Below, one piece after another: positions 61,660 to 64,000 of a stretch of DNA of 64,000 nucleotides. The stretch's first letter is position 1. Every line of letters starts with the position of its first letter. The notes below the pieces were generated by a model, which was given only the letters and a program-made list of their open reading frames with translations, was not told where the DNA came from and did no database searches. Both the position numbers and the translations under genes were made by a program. Source of the DNA: CAZSXU01 sp964610505 (GTDB lineage Bacteria; Arandabacterota; Arandabacteria; JAGLYR01); assembly GCA_964610505.1 (NCBI GenBank), contig CAZSXU010000010.1, forward strand, positions 57,304 through 121,303. Direction: 5' to 3'.

Positions 61660-62115
61660 ATGGAACGCACGTTGGCGATCATCAAGCCCGATGCCGTTGC
61701 ATCGGGCCTCACCGGTGAAATCCTCCAGCGCATGCTCGCAAACGGCCTTCAGGTGATCGCTCTGAAGATGCTTCACCTCAACAAGCGAAAGGCCGAGGGC
61801 TTCTACTACGTTCATCGATCCAAGCCCTTTTTCCCGACGCTCGTCGACTTCATGTCCTCGGGGCCCATACTGGTGATGGTGCTGGAAGGGAACGACGCCA
61901 TTCGTCGTTGGCGGGATTTGATGGGGGCCACCGATCCCTCCAAGGCGGACAAGGGTACAATCCGAAAAGACTTTGCCTTCTCCATTGAAAAAAACGCCGT
62001 TCATGGATCCGACGGGCCGGACACCGCCAGCTTCGAGATCAGCTACTTCTTCAACGGTACCGAGATCTTTCGGATGGATCCCGAGAAGGTGAGGAAGTCG
62101 GGGACGCAGGGGTGA
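61660..62115 (+). CDS. ndk: Nucleoside diphosphate kinase
   Basis: 151 residues. N-terminus RTLAIIKPDAVASGLTGEI, phosphoryl-accepting His in NAVHGSDGPDTA, and RKDFAFSIEKN just before it are the diagnostic sites. It balances NTP pools by transferring gamma-phosphate through the His. The protein extends slightly beyond the E. coli length at the C-terminus, as in many non-proteobacterial Ndk. It is divergent from ade. Confidence 0.95.
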   Translation: MERTLAIIKPDAVASGLTGEILQRMLANGLQVIALKMLHLNKRKAEGFYYVHRSKPFFPTLVDFMSSGPILVMVLEGNDAIRRWRDLMGATDPSKADKGTIRKDFAFSIEKNAVHGSDGPDTASFEISYFFNGTEIFRMDPEKVRKSGTQG

Positions 62116-62144
62116 GACCGCAAGGCAACCCCGGAGATGCGCTC

Positions 62145-63059
62145 ATGAATGCCCCTTCCTACATGCGGATCCGGAATCTGGTCGGGCTTCCGCTCTTGTG
62201 GACCTTCCTTGCAATCGCCGGTCTCTCCTGCGACAATGACGATACAGAGCTCGTCGAGGATCCCTATATACTTCCTCAGTACGAGACCATCGACTGCAAT
62301 CCTGCTTGGTGCCCAATCTCCGACTGGATTGCCTTTCAACGCCGGGGGGACGAGACCGACAAGATTGAAGCGATCTTTCTTATCCGTCCTGACGGGACTG
62401 AACGCAAGGAGATCGTCGACTCGGGTCTAGAGCCTGATTGGTTCCCTCAGGGAAATAGGATCGGGTATCTGGATGGCTGGGATGGACTGTCGACCGGAGT
62501 GTACGACCTAGAGACGGATAGTACGTGGATTCTGTTCCCGGCTGGGCGGATCTTCTCCGTGGATTGGTCACCTGATGGATCGAAGGTGGCGGGAGTGAAC
62601 AGCGCAGACGGTACGCCGGATATTTGCGTGTCGGACGTGGAGACGCTGCAGTGCAGATGGATCGGGTCCGGTGAAGAACCCGACTGGTCTCCCGATGGCA
62701 GCGAGCTTCTGTGTCGGTGGAACGGCATGAGCATCATGGACTCGTCGGGCACGAACCGTCGGCAGGTAATCACTTGCGGCTTGGGCGATGCGCCGGTTCG
62801 CGACGCTCACTGGCGTCCCGATGGCGGTCGGATCGTTTTCTCTCGACTGGACGATCGAACCCAGGACTACTTTGTCTGGCTGGTGAATCCAGATGGGACT
62901 GGCCTCACATGCCTGGGGACCGGCACGGATCCGGCATGGTCTCCGGACGGCGAGCGGATCGTCTTTGCCGATGACATTCCAGAGGGAGAGTGGAGGAGTG
63001 TCCGCCTTTGGATCATGAACGCCGACGGGACGGACCGCCGACAGTTGACGTTTCCGTGA
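62145..63059 (+). CDS. TolB/PD40-type beta-propeller lipoprotein
   Basis: About 304 residues. A lipoprotein signal ends in IAGLSC (Cys near residue 29). The mature part has repeated PD40 blades: VDWSPDGSKVAG, PDWSPDGSELLC, AHWRPDGGRIVFSR, PAWSPDGERIVFAD and MNADGTDRRQLT. These resemble the TolB propeller and prokaryotic WD40-like repeats that mediate protein contacts. It is probably anchored in the outer membrane. ATG 62145 or 62163 are both possible. It follows ndk by 29 bases. No Tol-Pal genes are next to it. Confidence 0.78.
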   Translation: MNAPSYMRIRNLVGLPLLWTFLAIAGLSCDNDDTELVEDPYILPQYETIDCNPAWCPISDWIAFQRRGDETDKIEAIFLIRPDGTERKEIVDSGLEPDWFPQGNRIGYLDGWDGLSTGVYDLETDSTWILFPAGRIFSVDWSPDGSKVAGVNSADGTPDICVSDVETLQCRWIGSGEEPDWSPDGSELLCRWNGMSIMDSSGTNRRQVITCGLGDAPVRDAHWRPDGGRIVFSRLDDRTQDYFVWLVNPDGTGLTCLGTGTDPAWSPDGERIVFADDIPEGEWRSVRLWIMNADGTDRRQLTFP

Positions 63060-63063
63060 ATAT

Positions 63064-63161
63064 CGGAACAGAGCCCCAATTTCCCCCCCCTATAATTCGC
63101 CGAACCAGGATGATGAAACCTATTGCAGCGCATGCGGGTACCTAATTAGGGCTCTGTCCCG
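63064..63161. mobile_element. 98-bp element bounded by 18-bp inverted repeats (MITE- or REP-like)
   Basis: CGGAACAGAGCCCCAATT at 63064-63081 and its complement AATTAGGGCTCTGTCCCG at 63144-63161 agree at 16 of 18 positions. The inside is about 60 bases, relatively AT-rich, with no gene. The element begins five bases after the stop of the PD40 gene and ends five bases before the premature stop of the truncated restriction gene. Confidence 0.55.
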
Positions 63162-63165
63162 GATT

Positions 63166-63648
63166 TCAAGTGTAGTGGTACCTACAGACACACCGACTGA
63201 GCGCCGCTGCCAAGTCAGGCTTGTGGCGGCAATCCAGGACGTGGAACTGCTCGAAGTTAGTGAGCACCGCCAAAGGTGTTTCGCTGTTCCAGGCATAGCG
63301 GATTGTCTGGAAATAGTTCTGGGCAGTAGCGATATCGCCGTGCGGCTTCTTAGCTTCTACAAAGAAGCGCACGTCGCGGAAGTTCGGCGCTAGATGGAAC
63401 GCGTAGTCTGCCCGTCGCTGTCCAGGCCCCGAGACAGTAGGTTCGACTTTGACTTCCTGCTCGTAAGGGTTCGTCTGGCGATCGTGGTTCACGTCCCAAC
63501 CGAGTGCGATGAAGAACTTGTCGATGAAGTCTTTCCGGACGGCCGCCTCTTGATAATCTCCCGAAAGGTACCGCGCCTCGCTAGCCTGGAACGTCGCAAC
63601 GAGTTTCTTGACCTGCTGAAAAGCCGAATCCAACGTTGTGGCCGCCAT
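63166..63648 (-). pseudogene. Truncated type IIG/ISP-like restriction-modification protein, N-terminal nuclease part
   Basis: About 160 residues remain. The start (MAATTLDSAFQQVKKLVATF after GGGGGAA) and the segment RKDFIDKFFIALGWDV are typical of the N-terminus of Eco57I-like and type I R-subunit proteins. PD-(D/E)xK residues are visible: RRADYAFHL and FVEAKKP. The chain stops after CRYHYT, where full-length relatives continue for many hundred residues into helicase or methylase domains. The break is five bases from an inverted-repeat element, so insertion or deletion by that element is the likely cause. Confidence 0.7.
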
Positions 63649-63672
63649 GCCGTCGTTTCCCCCTTCATGCAC

Positions 63673-63961
63673 GCCAACCCGCCGTCTTTCGAAGCCGCTT
63701 CCCCATCCTGCTCAGTCTTCCCCCGCGTCCGCGTGCACCAGACATCCTCCGCCGCCTCGCGCGCGCGATACCTTCCGGGTATTCCCGGAAATCCCGCCCC
63801 CTCTCGCGCGCGATAGCATTAGCATTGGCGAAATTGGCGAAATTCCCGATGCGAACCTCCTCAAAACCGCTACCTGAAAGATACCTTTTCGCAGGTGTCC
63901 CACCCCGCGCGCGTAGGACTTCTGCGAAATCCGCGTTATTCGCTTGGTTCGTTCATAGCAA
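63673..63961. other. Non-coding region with short repeats
   Basis: No gene is supported. It contains two copies of CGCGCGCGATA about 45 bases apart (near 63760 and 63804), a third CCCCGCGCGCG further right, a CCGGG-TATT-CCCGG hairpin near 63774-63787, and GGCGAAATT in direct tandem near 63827-63845. It may be the upstream region of the truncated restriction gene. Confidence 0.4.
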
Positions 63962-64000
63962 CTACTCTTCTTCATCGTCCTTTGGCTCGAAGCGGATCCC
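63962..64000 (-). CDS. C-terminal end of a gene entering from the right edge
   Basis: On the minus strand the frame entering from 64000 reads GIRFEPKDDEEE and then TAG. The acidic end is protein-like, and the position, directly upstream of the restriction gene remnant and in the same direction, suggests another gene of the same defence operon. Twelve codons are too few to identify it. Confidence 0.35.
   Translation of the reverse strand, partial: GIRFEPKDDEEE

Overview
The window is GC-rich bacterial chromosome, densely coded, with no plasmid or phage backbone. The gene content points to a Gram-negative, didermic bacterium outside the well-studied phyla, most like the FCB-associated lineages (Gemmatimonadota, Krumholzibacteriota, 'Eisenbacteria', Latescibacterota type). 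Support comes from a GWxTD-domain protein, a PorV/PorQ-type outer-membrane protein, an M1 peptidase with a C-terminal secretion/sorting-type domain, TonB, TolC, LptE and LapA/LapB. The phylum is an inference from gene content; no rRNA is present.

Left third, plus strand (1-21.7 kb). A TonB 3' end and a perfect terminator are followed by a Yip1-family membrane protein. Next is a translationally coupled efflux operon: TolC, MacA-like adaptor, MacB-like ATPase, two FtsX-type permeases and a GWxTD protein. A PspC protein, a small membrane protein and a secreted M1 peptidase follow. From 11.9 to 20.4 kb lies a signalling block: PilZ, CheA, CheW, a methyl-accepting protein, a FlgM-like protein, an NtrC-type sigma-54 activator and, after a gene-poor gap, the sigma-28 factor FliA. 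A sigma-54-like promoter precedes cheA. No CheR, CheB or CheY is seen, so this looks like a gene-regulatory chemosensory system (compare Che3/CrdA of Myxococcus) that may feed a sigma-28 regulon. A receiver-histidine kinase hybrid closes the block.

Middle (21.7-35 kb, mostly minus strand). Two tiny membrane-protein genes, a multi-TM PDZ-GAF-SpoIIE phosphatase, a TPR protein (plus strand), LptE, a second NtrC-type regulator with a histidine kinase whose ATP-binding site looks degenerate, two UDP-sugar enzymes, three 38-bp tandem repeats that each carry a -35 element, a GGDEF diguanylate cyclase and an MFS transporter (plus strand).

Right third (35-61.5 kb, minus strand). A long housekeeping run: tRNA-Arg, Apt, primary-type sigma factor, acylphosphatase, LOG-type protein, tRNA-Pro, SurE, glycosyltransferase, LpxL-like acyltransferase, tRNA-Pro, MerR, GpsA-PlsY, Der, DUF512 radical SAM protein, tRNA-Gly, MiaA, MutL-MutS, SPOR/TPR, LapB-LapA, MiaB-MtaB, PorV-like protein, DUF2007, YbgC and adenine deaminase. 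Several neighbours overlap by 4-11 bases. Divergent from Ade run ndk and a PD40 propeller lipoprotein. The right end holds a small inverted-repeat element directly beside a C-terminally truncated restriction-modification gene.

Promoters: several minus-strand genes and tRNAs are preceded by sigma-70 sites with an exact 17-bp spacer, which I used to judge weaker sites.
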